7,616 nt of DNA. Origin: Bacteroidota bacterium. GTDB lineage: Bacteria > Bacteroidota > Ignavibacteria > UBA10030 > UBA8401. The stretch covers positions 1 to 7,616 of the forward strand of contig JAVBYA010000175.1 of assembly GCA_030824295.1 (NCBI GenBank). Direction: 5' to 3'. The notes beneath the pieces were generated by a model. The model saw only the letters and a list, made by a program, of their open reading frames with translations. It ran no database searches and was not told the origin of the DNA. Shown in pieces: positions 1 to 5,437 of the stretch (its first letter is position 1; every line of letters starts with the position of its first letter). The translations under genes were made by a program, and so were the position numbers.

Positions 1-2011
1 TCGGCTGCATGGTTCCCCACACAGAAGAACCATTCGGCGAACGGCCCATGGAGATGTTCGCCGTCTGCGGACCGAACGAGATGGAATCGAGCACCGTCAC
101 ACCGTCGCTGTCGGTGAGTGCGATGAACTCTCCCCCCGCACTCAGTTTGATGCCGGCGTGCACGCCGGGCTGCGCCGGCTCCTCGTCGCACCACACGATC
201 AGATATCCGCCGGCAGGAATGGTGAGTCCCGGCTGCGTGAAGCGCCATTTGGTGAGCGAGGTCGCTTTGTCGGAAAGATATTTGTTGGTCAGTGTGACCG
301 GTGCGGATGTAGGATTGTACAGTTCCACCCAGTCATCGTACTGTCCGGACGGATCGGCGATCGTGGAATTATCCGCCATGAATTCGTTGATGATCACTCC
401 GCCGGTGCCGACGGATGATGCGGAAATGCGCACCGAACTGCTGCGGGGGAAGATCTGCGTCTGGCTGAGGGAATCGGTCGCTACGATGCGCACACCGCCG
501 CTCCCGCCCGCACCGAGCGGAGGAAGCATCGCGCTCCAGCGGTCCGCCTCTTCCACCAGCTTCGTTCCCGGCACCGCCGTGCGGTGCATGGCGTACAGCT
601 GCGCCGTTCCGCCGGCAGGGGTGTACTGCACCCACAGTTCCCGTAATCCGGCAGCAGCAAAGACGGATGCGTGGACGGCAACGGATTCCGCCGCGGCAGG
701 ATAGCGCGGCGTCGTGACGATGCGGTAGACCATCGGCGGTGCATTCACATACGATAATTTCGCGGGGAGCGAGCCGATACGGGTGTTGACGAATTGTTTG
801 AGCCCCGTCTTCACATGCTGGTTGCTGTACGGACCGGTGCCGAACGAGTTCATGAAATCCGCATTGGAAAAATTGTAATCCATCGTGCGGTAGGTGTCTT
901 CCAGCGCGGGAGCAAGAAGGGAATCCTTCAGCCGGTCCAGCCGCGATTCCCAGTGACGCAGCGCGTAGGCGGTGTCCGCCGTGAAGCGGATGAAATGCGT
1001 GTAAAGGTCCCGGTACTGCGGCACAGTGATGATGCGGTCCCAGAGCGGACGGGAACCGGCCACCGCTTTCGGATACGAGTACGGATCGGCCGTGGCCCAG
1101 TTCACATTGAACCAATCCACGCCGAACGAATTGTCATAGTCGTACGGAATGAGGATGAACCGCTGCGAGAGCGGATCCAGGTACAGATAGTAATTGTTCA
1201 TCAGGGAACGGTAATCGTCCCACGAACCGATGAGCGTATTCACGGCAAAGTACTGCAGCAGACGCTGCACATCCATCACCCGTTCCAGCGAATCGGGGAG
1301 AGCGGACGAATTCGTATTGTTCACAATGGCGATCATCCGCGCCAGCGGCGTATAATCATCCCCGGATCCCTGGCTCAGTTCGTAGGCGCGTGTGGTGGGA
1401 TTGTTCATCACCGTCTTGTATTTGTTCGGGTCGGTCCCCAGGTATTTCAGATCGGCCGGATAGAGACACTTCCAGAGCCATCCGCCGTCATCCTCGAAGC
1501 GGCGGGCGAGGAAGTTCTCGTCCACATGCTCCACCGAGACGTAGAGTCCGTAATACCCGCCGTTGATGAACACGCGGGCATGACTGGCGCGCGTGGCGGT
1601 GATGCCGAGGTCCCGGAACAGGTCGAACGACAGTTTGCTGCGGGTGATGGTCGGATCGTTATGTTCCCCGTTCAGGTTCAGCTTCTCCACGCCGTGGAAC
1701 TTCTTCCCTTTGATGAAGGAATTGAAGGAGACCTTGAACGATTTCTTCTTTGCTTCGCGGGAAGTGTTGCCGCGCAGGCGGAAGCCGACCGAATCGACCG
1801 TCTCGTCCAGCCATGCATTGCGGAAACGGACGGAGGCGACATGTTCGCTGTCGCTCAATTGATTCGCATAGATCCACTGCAGCGCGGCGGGATCGATCGT
1901 GATGTCGATGCGTGCAACGGAGGAATCCGAATGGACCTTCCAGCTGTCGTCAGTCTGCGGACGGAGCAATGAGAGAGGGAACAGGGCGAGCAGCAGGAGA
2001 CGCTTCAGCAT
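1..2011 (-). CDS. Secreted CotH-kinase family protein with lamin tail domain (C-terminus cut by window edge)
   Basis: The reading frame stays open from an ATG at 2011 to the left edge, giving 670 residues with no stop. Residues 1-20 look like a signal peptide (MLKR, then a Leu-rich core), so the protein is probably exported. Residues ~35-415 match the CotH kinase fold. An N-lobe motif RLRGN is at 79-82, followed by a KKKSFKVSF stretch. SWDDY...MNNYYLY (263-277) corresponds to the CotH catalytic-loop region, and PYDYDNSFG (289-297) to the metal-binding DFG-like motif. Bacillus CotH phosphorylates spore-coat proteins; the substrate here is unknown. Residues ~425-525 look like an Ig-type beta domain. 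Residues ~538-660 match a lamin tail domain (INEFMADN, DDWVELYNP, IPAGGYLIVW). A C-terminal sorting domain may follow outside the window. The start has no Shine-Dalgarno and a palindrome lies 26 nt upstream. The family call is secure; activity is inferred. Confidence 0.9.
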   Translation of the reverse strand, partial: MLKRLLLLALFPLSLLRPQTDDSWKVHSDSSVARIDITIDPAALQWIYANQLSDSEHVASVRFRNAWLDETVDSVGFRLRGNTSREAKKKSFKVSFNSFIKGKKFHGVEKLNLNGEHNDPTITRSKLSFDLFRDLGITATRASHARVFINGGYYGLYVSVEHVDENFLARRFEDDGGWLWKCLYPADLKYLGTDPNKYKTVMNNPTTRAYELSQGSGDDYTPLARMIAIVNNTNSSALPDSLERVMDVQRLLQYFAVNTLIGSWDDYRSLMNNYYLYLDPLSQRFILIPYDYDNSFGVDWFNVNWATADPYSYPKAVAGSRPLWDRIITVPQYRDLYTHFIRFTADTAYALRHWESRLDRLKDSLLAPALEDTYRTMDYNFSNADFMNSFGTGPYSNQHVKTGLKQFVNTRIGSLPAKLSYVNAPPMVYRIVTTPRYPAAAESVAVHASVFAAAGLRELWVQYTPAGGTAQLYAMHRTAVPGTKLVEEADRWSAMLPPLGAGGSGGVRIVATDSLSQTQIFPRSSSVRISASSVGTGGVIINEFMADNSTIADPSGQYDDWVELYNPTSAPVTLTNKYLSDKATSLTKWRFTQPGLTIPAGGYLIVWCDEEPAQPGVHAGIKLSAGGEFIALTDSDGVTVLDSISFGPQTANISMGRSPNGSSVWGTMQP

Positions 2012-2126
2012 GGGAACATTCGTTGGATGGGGGTACGGTGAGAGTCACCTCTGAGGTGACTCTCACCTGGATACTACTTTTGACAACGGGAACAGGATCG
2101 GCAGGGATGACCGACGACCGACGACA
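2012..2126. other. Intergenic region between the YdeI-like gene and the CotH gene
   Basis: This 115-nt gap separates two minus-strand genes. It contains a perfect 31-bp palindrome at 2037-2067. A minus-strand TTGTCA at 2080-2085 resembles a -35 box, but no good -10 is paired with it. A short GACCGAC tandem repeat lies at about 2109-2125. The palindrome would fall in the CotH leader if transcription starts upstream of it. Confidence 0.5.
2037..2067 (+). repeat. Solitary 31-bp palindrome (copy 1 of the GTCACC-N5-GGTGAC family)
   Basis: The arms of 15 bp are perfectly complementary around a single central T. The left arm is GGTGAGAGTCACCTC. It belongs to the same family as the copies at 3836, 3905, 4747 and 4817, but has no partner palindrome at the ~40-nt spacing seen in the paired elements. 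The outermost pair is G-C where the copies at 3836 and 4747 have A-T. It sits 26 nt upstream of the CotH start codon, where a transcript would fold into a strong hairpin. It could affect CotH translation, end upstream transcripts, or bind a protein. Confidence 0.9.
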
Positions 2127-2693
2127 TCACCGTTCCATCCCGAACCGCTCGTTCTTCCCGCATTTAGCGATGAAATATCGGAGCCGTGTGCGGAACACTT
2201 CCGGACGGTCCCGCGCTCCTTCGATCCATGCCACGCGGATGCGCCGGTAGGAGAGCGGGAATTTTTTATAATGCTTCCAGGCGGCAGGATCCTTTTGGAT
2301 CTCGCTCAGGATATCCTTCGGGAAGATGTACGCTTTCGGTGCGCGTCCTTTCGCATCCAAATGATGCGCCAGTGCGGCCATTCCCGCTTTGCGCATCTTC
2401 TTCGCGGCGATCAGCCGCAGCACCCGCTCTTTGTTCAGTCCGGACAGGACCGACTTCGGGCGGCGCGGAGAGAAGCGCTGGGCGTACCGTTCGGCGTCGA
2501 TCGATTTCGTGGTGCTGTCGATCCATCCGTAACAGAGCGCCTCTTCCACTGCGGCGTGGTACGGGATGCGTTTCTTGGAGGCACCCTGCTTGTAATAGAT
2601 GAGCCAGATCTCCTTCTCCGTTGCGTGATGCTTCGCGAGCCAGGAGCGCCAGACGGACCGGCTGTGCGTATAGAATGTTTTGCCGATGTCCAT
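2127..2693 (-). CDS. YdeI/OmpD-associated family protein
   Basis: The 188-aa product carries the conserved features of the YdeI/OmdA (COG4430-type) family. The N-terminus has SVWRSWLAKHH and EIWLIYYK, followed by AVEEALCYGWIDS, the RFSPRRPKS block and LNKERV. The C-terminal part (about 120-185) matches the OmdA-type helical region, with FPLSYRRIRVAWIEGA and a Arg-rich RTRLRYF segment. Members are linked to stress or bacteriocin protection, but the biochemical role is poorly defined and there is no signal peptide, so a cytoplasmic location is likely. An upstream extension of the frame (to 2972) overlaps the next gene and is not conserved-looking, so ATG 2693 (MDIGK) is preferred. The start lies 23 nt after the stop of the STAS-like gene, which suggests co-transcription. 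Confidence 0.88.
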   Translation of the reverse strand: MDIGKTFYTHSRSVWRSWLAKHHATEKEIWLIYYKQGASKKRIPYHAAVEEALCYGWIDSTTKSIDAERYAQRFSPRRPKSVLSGLNKERVLRLIAAKKMRKAGMAALAHHLDAKGRAPKAYIFPKDILSEIQKDPAAWKHYKKFPLSYRRIRVAWIEGARDRPEVFRTRLRYFIAKCGKNERFGMER

Positions 2694-2716
2694 AGATGGG
2701 GGGAAAGGTCCTTCGT

Positions 2717-3097
2717 TCAGCCGGAGATGCCGGTCAGCCAGAGGGCGGCGGAATCCGCATCCGAGAAGACCTTCGCATTCACGCCGAGGATATTCGCCAG
2801 GTTCTCGCCGAACGCCACGGTGGTGCGGTACTGGTCCCGGTTCAGGTCCACATACGCGATGCGGAGTCCATGGTCGCGAGCGTACCGCGCGTGGGAACGG
2901 ATCACCTCGAACACGTCGAACGTGTCGAGTCCGGGACCCTCGAGTTTCTTCTCGATAAGGACGCTCTTGCACCGCTGTTGTTCGAGCGCGTTGCGGATGT
3001 CGGTGAAATACCGGTCCATCGCCTGCAGCGTATTTGCGCCGGTGACGACGGCGTGGAGATAGGTGCCGTTGAATGAAAGGTCGAGAGCGTAATCCAT
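2717..3097 (-). CDS. STAS/SpoIIAA-like domain protein
   Basis: This is a 126-aa soluble alpha/beta protein. An N-terminal beta strand (YLHAVVTG) is followed by a helix (AMDRYFTDIRNALEQ), a strand with VLIEKKLEG, and the helix-strand segment RYARDHGLRIAYVD. A late FGENLANILGVNAKVF stretch precedes a terminal DADSAALWL helix. This order is typical of the short SpoIIAA/STAS-like proteins of about 125-135 aa found in Bacteroidota. No phosphorylatable Ser typical of anti-anti-sigma factors is obvious, so a sigma-control role should not be assumed. The ATG at 3097 has no clear Shine-Dalgarno and lies 10 nt from the stop of the haem-binding gene, so translation is probably coupled within one transcript. 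Confidence 0.8.
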   Translation of the reverse strand: MDYALDLSFNGTYLHAVVTGANTLQAMDRYFTDIRNALEQQRCKSVLIEKKLEGPGLDTFDVFEVIRSHARYARDHGLRIAYVDLNRDQYRTTVAFGENLANILGVNAKVFSDADSAALWLTGISG

Positions 3098-3107
3098 AGT
3101 TCGGGTA

Positions 3108-3608
3108 TTATTGACGCCGGCGGGCTTTCAGACTGTCCGGCGGGTAGAAGGAGCGCATGGAATCATGGGTGGCGCTGACCCAGGCGTAGATGGTCTGCCG
3201 CTGCGCATCGGTCAGCACGGCATCCTTGTGCATCTTCAGATAATCGGCGATCGGCATCAGGCTGTCCCGGACGAGCTCCGCCACTTCTTCCATCTTGTGG
3301 AACTGCTTGCGGGGACGGTACGATGCGAATTCCGAGAAGTTCAGTTCTTTCTTGCCGTGTACCACATGCTCATCGATCATTCCGCCGATCGGCTGGATCT
3401 CGGCATACCACGGATAGCGCGTATTATTGCTGTGGCAGTCGTAGCACGCTACGGTAAGGATCGCCTGCACGCTGTCGGGAATGGGGAACTGCGTCGAGAA
3501 ATGACGGGATTGGTCATTCGAATCGTTCTTCACGGGCCGGTCGAACTGTTTGGCGGCGGCAAGGATAAGGACCGCAGCGAGTGCGTGAACAAGGAGACGT
3601 TTGATCAT
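3108..3608 (-). CDS. Haem-binding domain (Haem_bd-type) c-type cytochrome-like protein
   Basis: The 166-aa product starts with a hydrophobic segment (residues 4-20, LLVHALAAVLILAAAK) that acts as a signal sequence or membrane anchor. Residues 54-70 hold ACYDCHSNNTRYPWYAE. Its CYDCH (55-59) is a canonical c-type haem attachment site, and the following NNTRYPWY block is characteristic of the Haem_bd domain. KKELNFSEF, EEVAELVRDSLMPIADYLKMH and LTDAQRQTIYAWV (86-144) complete the family pattern. Candidate sixth ligands are Met118, Met126 and His127. It should sit in the periplasm and bind one haem; an electron-transfer partner is not visible. The frame opens further upstream to 3803, but ATG 3608 is chosen because it begins the signal sequence and has AAGGG a few bases upstream. 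It is the first gene of a three-gene group. Confidence 0.9.
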   Translation of the reverse strand: MIKRLLVHALAAVLILAAAKQFDRPVKNDSNDQSRHFSTQFPIPDSVQAILTVACYDCHSNNTRYPWYAEIQPIGGMIDEHVVHGKKELNFSEFASYRPRKQFHKMEEVAELVRDSLMPIADYLKMHKDAVLTDAQRQTIYAWVSATHDSMRSFYPPDSLKARRRQ

Positions 3609-3665
3609 GGGATCCCTTCGGAAATGAGCGGTGTGTTCGGCCTGTTGTTGGAAAAAACCGTCCTT

Positions 3666-3671
3666 AATATA
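3666..3671 (-). promoter_or_regulatory. Candidate -10 element for the haem-protein/STAS/YdeI group
   Basis: The minus strand reads TATATT here, 58 nt upstream of ATG 3608, in the context GTATATTAAGGACGG. A near-identical context, GTATATTGGGACGG, occurs upstream of the lipoprotein gene at 4505. No convincing TTGACA-type -35 box is present, which is usual for Bacteroidota promoters, but the classical Bacteroidota TTTG boxes are not clear either. Confidence 0.3.
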
Positions 3672-3720
3672 CGGAAAATTTGCGATTTTTGCTGTAAGCC
3701 GATGCTTTGTCGATAATGTA

Positions 3721-3741
3721 GGACGGGATGGTATCCCGTCC
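3721..3741. repeat. Short hairpin, 9-bp stem and 3-nt loop
   Basis: GGACGGGAT (3721-3729) and ATCCCGTCC (3733-3741) are perfectly complementary around GGT. It is the leftmost of the cluster of intergenic hairpins and resembles REP-like palindromes, though only one copy is in the window. No U-run follows on either strand, so it is not a standard terminator. Confidence 0.75.
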
Positions 3742-3804
3742 AGACTGAACAATAACCGAACAGGATGAAAAATGATCAAAGAATTGGCGGCCGGACAAAT
3801 CACA

Positions 3805-3826
3805 GGCCCGGACTTCAGTCCGGGCC
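3805..3826. repeat. GC-rich palindrome, family B, copy 1
   Basis: The 10-nt arms GGCCCGGACT and AGTCCGGGCC flank a 2-nt centre. Bases just outside (CA before, AAG after) are shared with the copy at 3999-4020, so the repeat unit is slightly longer than the stem. It lies 9 nt left of the two-palindrome element at 3836-3935. Confidence 0.85.
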
Positions 3827-3835
3827 AAGGTCAAT

Positions 3836-3935
3836 AGTGAGAGTCACCTGTGAGGTGACTCTCACTTCGTTCGTCTAAAAAGCAGACCAATGATTGGTTG
3901 AGCAGTTGATTGTCACCTCAGAGGTGACAATCAAC
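3836..3935 (+). repeat. Two-palindrome element 1 (31 bp + 38-bp spacer + 31 bp)
   Basis: The left palindrome (3836-3866) has arms AGTGAGAGTCACCT / AGGTGACTCTCACT... with a 3-nt centre GTG. The right palindrome (3905-3935) has perfect 15-nt arms beginning GTTGATTGTCACC around a central A. Both share the core GTCACC-N5-GGTGAC. The spacer (3867-3904) contains an inner 13-nt palindrome ACCAATGATTGGT (3886-3898). The left palindrome is identical in all 31 bases to the one at 4747-4777, and the spacer aligns with that element at about 23 of 39 positions. Direction is defined by the conserved GA just before GGTGAC and by the order of the two palindromes. It lies between the lipoprotein gene (stop 4050) and the haem-protein gene. 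No coding capacity or transposase is attached. Confidence 0.9.
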
Positions 3936-3998
3936 GTCGGTCAAAGCCGCAAAGAATCAGGGAGCATCAACGAGGATAGGATCGAGGAAAATTACTCA

Positions 3999-4020
3999 GG
4001 CCCGGACCTCTGTCCGGGCC
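3999..4020. repeat. GC-rich palindrome, family B, copy 2
   Basis: The 9-nt arms GGCCCGGAC and GTCCGGGCC flank a 4-nt centre CTCT. The flanks (CA before, AAG after) match the copy at 3805-3826. It begins 29 nt beyond the stop of the lipoprotein gene at 4050, so in minus-strand RNA it forms a strong hairpin that could protect the 3' end or slow transcription, but only a short mixed TGAGTAATTTTCC follows, not a clean U-run. Confidence 0.85.
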
Positions 4021-4049
4021 AAGACGCCGTCATCCGATCCGAATGGACC

Positions 4050-4505
4050 TTACTTCTTCGGCAGATCCGTGAATGCAGCCTGGATCGTTGTGATCGTCGG
4101 TCCGCCGGAGACGGTGAATGTGAAGCTGCCGGAGAGTGTGTTGTTGTTGAACGCTGTGATGGTCAGGGATTGATCGGAAGCGATATCGTAACTCGCCGAC
4201 CCTTTCAAAAATGTGAAATCGCCTATGCCGGTCTTGAGCGCTTTGCTGCCGGCGGAGGTGTTGTTCCCCGATGCCCAATTGATCTCGAAATAGTTCTGCA
4301 TTCCGCCTTTGTACGCCCTGATCCCGGTCCCGGTGCTCCAGGTGGTCCAATACGCAGAATCTGCCGTTGTGGATGCTCCGCCGTTCTCCTGCCACGAGAA
4401 CTGAGAGGCGGTCTTAGCCGTGGGAGCTGTTGCTTCATCCTCGCTGCAAGCGGAGAAGAGGAGACACACGGCGAAACAGGACAGAAGTAACAGGAAGGAT
4501 TTCAT
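4050..4505 (-). CDS. Small surface-type lipoprotein, 151 aa
   Basis: Residues 1-20 form a lipoprotein signal: MKSF, a Leu-rich core, and LLFSAC with the acylated Cys at 20. The residues after the Cys are SEDE, which fits the Ser plus acidic lipoprotein export signal that sends Bacteroidota lipoproteins to the outer face of the outer membrane. The mature part (about 35-150) is rich in Ser, Thr, Asn and Gly with alternating beta-strand patterns, for example YFEINW, SLTITAFNNNTLSGSFTFTV and IQAAFTDLPKK. This resembles the C-terminal beta domains of uncharacterised Bacteroidota lipoproteins such as DUF6252-type proteins, but a family assignment is not secure. The ATG at 4505 is fixed by the signal peptide. 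The gene stands alone, with two-palindrome elements on both sides. Confidence 0.85.
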   Translation of the reverse strand: MKSFLLLLSCFAVCLLFSACSEDEATAPTAKTASQFSWQENGGASTTADSAYWTTWSTGTGIRAYKGGMQNYFEINWASGNNTSAGSKALKTGIGDFTFLKGSASYDIASDQSLTITAFNNNTLSGSFTFTVSGGPTITTIQAAFTDLPKK

Positions 4506-4619
4506 ATTCGGCGGTACTTTCTTGGGTTAATAGTTGATTACAGCACGAACTACCGCGTTCCGTTGTTTACGGACCCATCGATCCCGTCGTTCGCTCGTCA
4601 CCCTGCGCATTTCCGTCCC

Positions 4620-4625
4620 AATATA
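4620..4625 (-). promoter_or_regulatory. Candidate -10 element for the 151-aa lipoprotein gene
   Basis: The minus strand reads TATATT in the context GTATATTGGGACGG, 115 nt upstream of ATG 4505. The same string occurs, with one base inserted, upstream of the haem-protein group (3666-3671). No recognised -35 is present. The call rests only on the repeat of the motif at two gene fronts. Confidence 0.3.
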
Positions 4626-4715
4626 CTCTAAATATTCCCGAAGAGAGCATAAAATGATCGGATTGGAATGTTTTTTTGTCCTGCGCGCGGGATGAAAGGG
4701 AAGAAGGAATGGGTG

Positions 4716-4746
4716 AAGAGTATACCAGGGTCACTTCACAGGCGAC
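4716..4746 (-). repeat. Decayed, inverted relic of the palindrome core
   Basis: Read on the minus strand, 4746-4730 is GTCGCCTGTGAAGTGAC, which matches the core GTCACCTGTGAGGTGAC of the copies at 3836 and 4747 at 15 of 17 positions, in the opposite orientation. The minus-strand flank beyond it, CCTGGTATAC, also resembles CCTGGATAC beside the solitary palindrome at 2037. It directly abuts the left palindrome of element 2. Confidence 0.55.
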
Positions 4747-4847
4747 AGTGAGAGTCACCTGTGAGGTGACTCTCACTTCATTCGTATTTGAAGCTGACAG
4801 TTTGAATGTTAGAGTAGTTGAGTGTCACCGTAGAGGTGACACTCAAC
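4747..4847 (+). repeat. Two-palindrome element 2 (31 bp + 39-bp spacer + 31 bp)
   Basis: The left palindrome (4747-4777) is identical to that at 3836-3866. The right palindrome (4817-4847) begins GTTGAGTGTCACC and ends GGTGACACTCAAC, with a 3-nt centre. It differs from the right palindrome of element 1 by a G-C pair in place of T-A in the outer stem. The right palindrome begins only 10 nt beyond the stop codon at 4858, so in minus-strand RNA it forms a hairpin at the 3' end of the lipocalin-like lipoprotein gene. No U-run follows. Orientation and spacing match element 1. Confidence 0.9.
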
Positions 4848-4857
4848 GCCGTACACA

Positions 4858-5307
4858 TCAATCCAACACCCACCGATATTCTTGTCCCGCCGTATGCAAC
4901 GCTGTCCATACCATCAGACTGTCCTTGATCCCGCTGCCGCCGAGCATCCACGTAGCGGAGCGGCTGACACCGGTCAGGGAGATGGCCGGACCGCTGGTGC
5001 CCGATTCGTGACGGTCCACAAAATAATAGAAGGTCTTCCACCGGCCGGATACCGGCTGTCCCGGCAGGGAATCCCCGGGCAGAATGGTCGAAGGGCTGCC
5101 GGTATAGGTCGAATCGGCATTCAGCGTCAGCCAGGCAGATCCGATGAGTGCGCTGTCCGCAGGGTCATGCGAACTGTTCAACCGCCACGTGCCGACGTAG
5201 TCGGTGAAGGCGGCTTTTCCCTCCTCCTCTGCTTCGGCGACACATCCGGCGCAGACGAGGGAGAGGAGAGCAATAAGGGAGAGGAATTTGAGAGAGGGAA
5301 TTGTCAT
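4858..5307 (-). CDS. Lipocalin-like small lipoprotein, 149 aa
   Basis: Residues 1-22 look like a lipoprotein signal (LSLIALLSLVCAGC, acylated Cys at 22, with an unusual Cys at -3). An acidic run VAEAEEEG follows. The mature domain opens with DYVGTWRLNSS (36-46), the usual first strand of lipocalin-like small lipoproteins. Next come AWLTLNADSTYTGS (58-71) and SGRWKTFYYF (87-96), the recurring W-x-L, then T-L-x-x-D-G/S-T-Y, then G-x-W pattern. The likely fold is a beta-barrel exposed to the periplasm or the surface. A ligand cannot be predicted. The ATG at 5307 is set by the signal peptide and has no Shine-Dalgarno. Decayed element 3 starts 30 nt upstream, and element 2 sits 10 nt downstream. 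Confidence 0.85.
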   Translation of the reverse strand: MTIPSLKFLSLIALLSLVCAGCVAEAEEEGKAAFTDYVGTWRLNSSHDPADSALIGSAWLTLNADSTYTGSPSTILPGDSLPGQPVSGRWKTFYYFVDRHESGTSGPAISLTGVSRSATWMLGGSGIKDSLMVWTALHTAGQEYRWVLD

Positions 5308-5336
5308 GGAATGAAATAATTCGGGAATTGAATCAA

Positions 5337-5437
5337 ATGCGTTGCTTCAATTGTGTTGACTTTCACTTCAGTGACGCCTGATCCCGACCGTGTTAATGCT
5401 GGTGCAGTTGAGGGGCACCGCACAAGTTGAATGATCA
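5337..5437 (+). repeat. Decayed two-palindrome element 3
   Basis: Only the inner half of each palindrome remains. TTGACTTTCACT (5356-5367) matches the right arm of the left palindrome. The stretch beginning GTTGAGGGGCACCG (5407-5420) matches the left arm of the right palindrome. The distance between the two is 39 bp, the same as in element 2, and the spacer matches element 2 at about 22 of 39 ungapped positions. The outer arms are not recognisable. The right end reaches the stop codon of the zinc-ribbon gene (5435-5437), and the left end lies 30 nt upstream of the 5307 start. Confidence 0.6.

Larger units (their letters stand above)
3609..4049. other. 441-nt non-coding, palindrome-rich intergenic region
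   Basis: No convincing gene lies between the lipoprotein stop (4050) and the haem-protein start (3608). In order, the region holds a possible promoter (3666-3671), a 9-bp-stem hairpin (3721-3741), a GC-rich hairpin (3805-3826), a two-palindrome element (3836-3935) and a second GC-rich hairpin (3999-4020). Open frames crossing it on the plus strand run straight through the palindromes and antisense over real genes, so they are not supported. Confidence 0.85.
4506..4857. other. 352-nt non-coding region with promoter-like motif and palindromic element 2
   Basis: From the lipoprotein start at 4505 rightward, the gap contains a candidate -10 (4620-4625), a run of seven T on the plus strand (about 4671-4677), an inverted relic palindrome (4716-4746) and the two-palindrome element at 4747-4847. 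It ends at the stop of the second lipoprotein gene (4858). No protein-coding frame is convincing. Confidence 0.8.

Noticed and set aside
9..704. Plus-strand open frame of about 231 codons at the left edge
   Set aside because: It is antisense to the lamin-tail and Ig-like region of the same protein and has low-complexity Ser/Pro/Ala composition with no recognisable domain.
794..1972. Long plus-strand open frame (about 392 codons, TTG start) over the CotH gene
   Set aside because: It lies antisense to a clear CotH kinase-domain sequence, and its translation is an Arg/Val/Ile/His-rich string without domain signals, typical of an antisense shadow in GC-rich DNA.
2109..2125. GACCGAC tandem repeat
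   Set aside because: Just over two copies of a 7-mer, which is too short to mean anything by itself.
2271..3062. Plus-strand open frame of about 263 codons over the YdeI-like and STAS-like genes
   Set aside because: It is antisense to two genes with conserved family motifs, so it is a shadow frame.
3894..4490. Plus-strand open frame of about 198 codons through the palindromes
   Set aside because: It runs through element 1 and antisense over the lipoprotein gene; the minus-strand signal peptide and lipobox are far stronger evidence.
3836..4847. CRISPR array
   Set aside because: Repeats are palindromes of 31 bp at 69-70 nt and then ~840 nt spacing, with no regular short spacers and no cas genes.
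4817..4847. Rho-independent terminator for the lipocalin-like gene
   Set aside because: The hairpin position fits, but no U-run follows on the minus strand and the same sequence belongs to a repeat family, so it is annotated as a repeat only.
4676..5011. Plus-strand open frame of about 111 codons across element 2
   Set aside because: It is made mostly of palindrome translation and antisense of the lipocalin-like gene.
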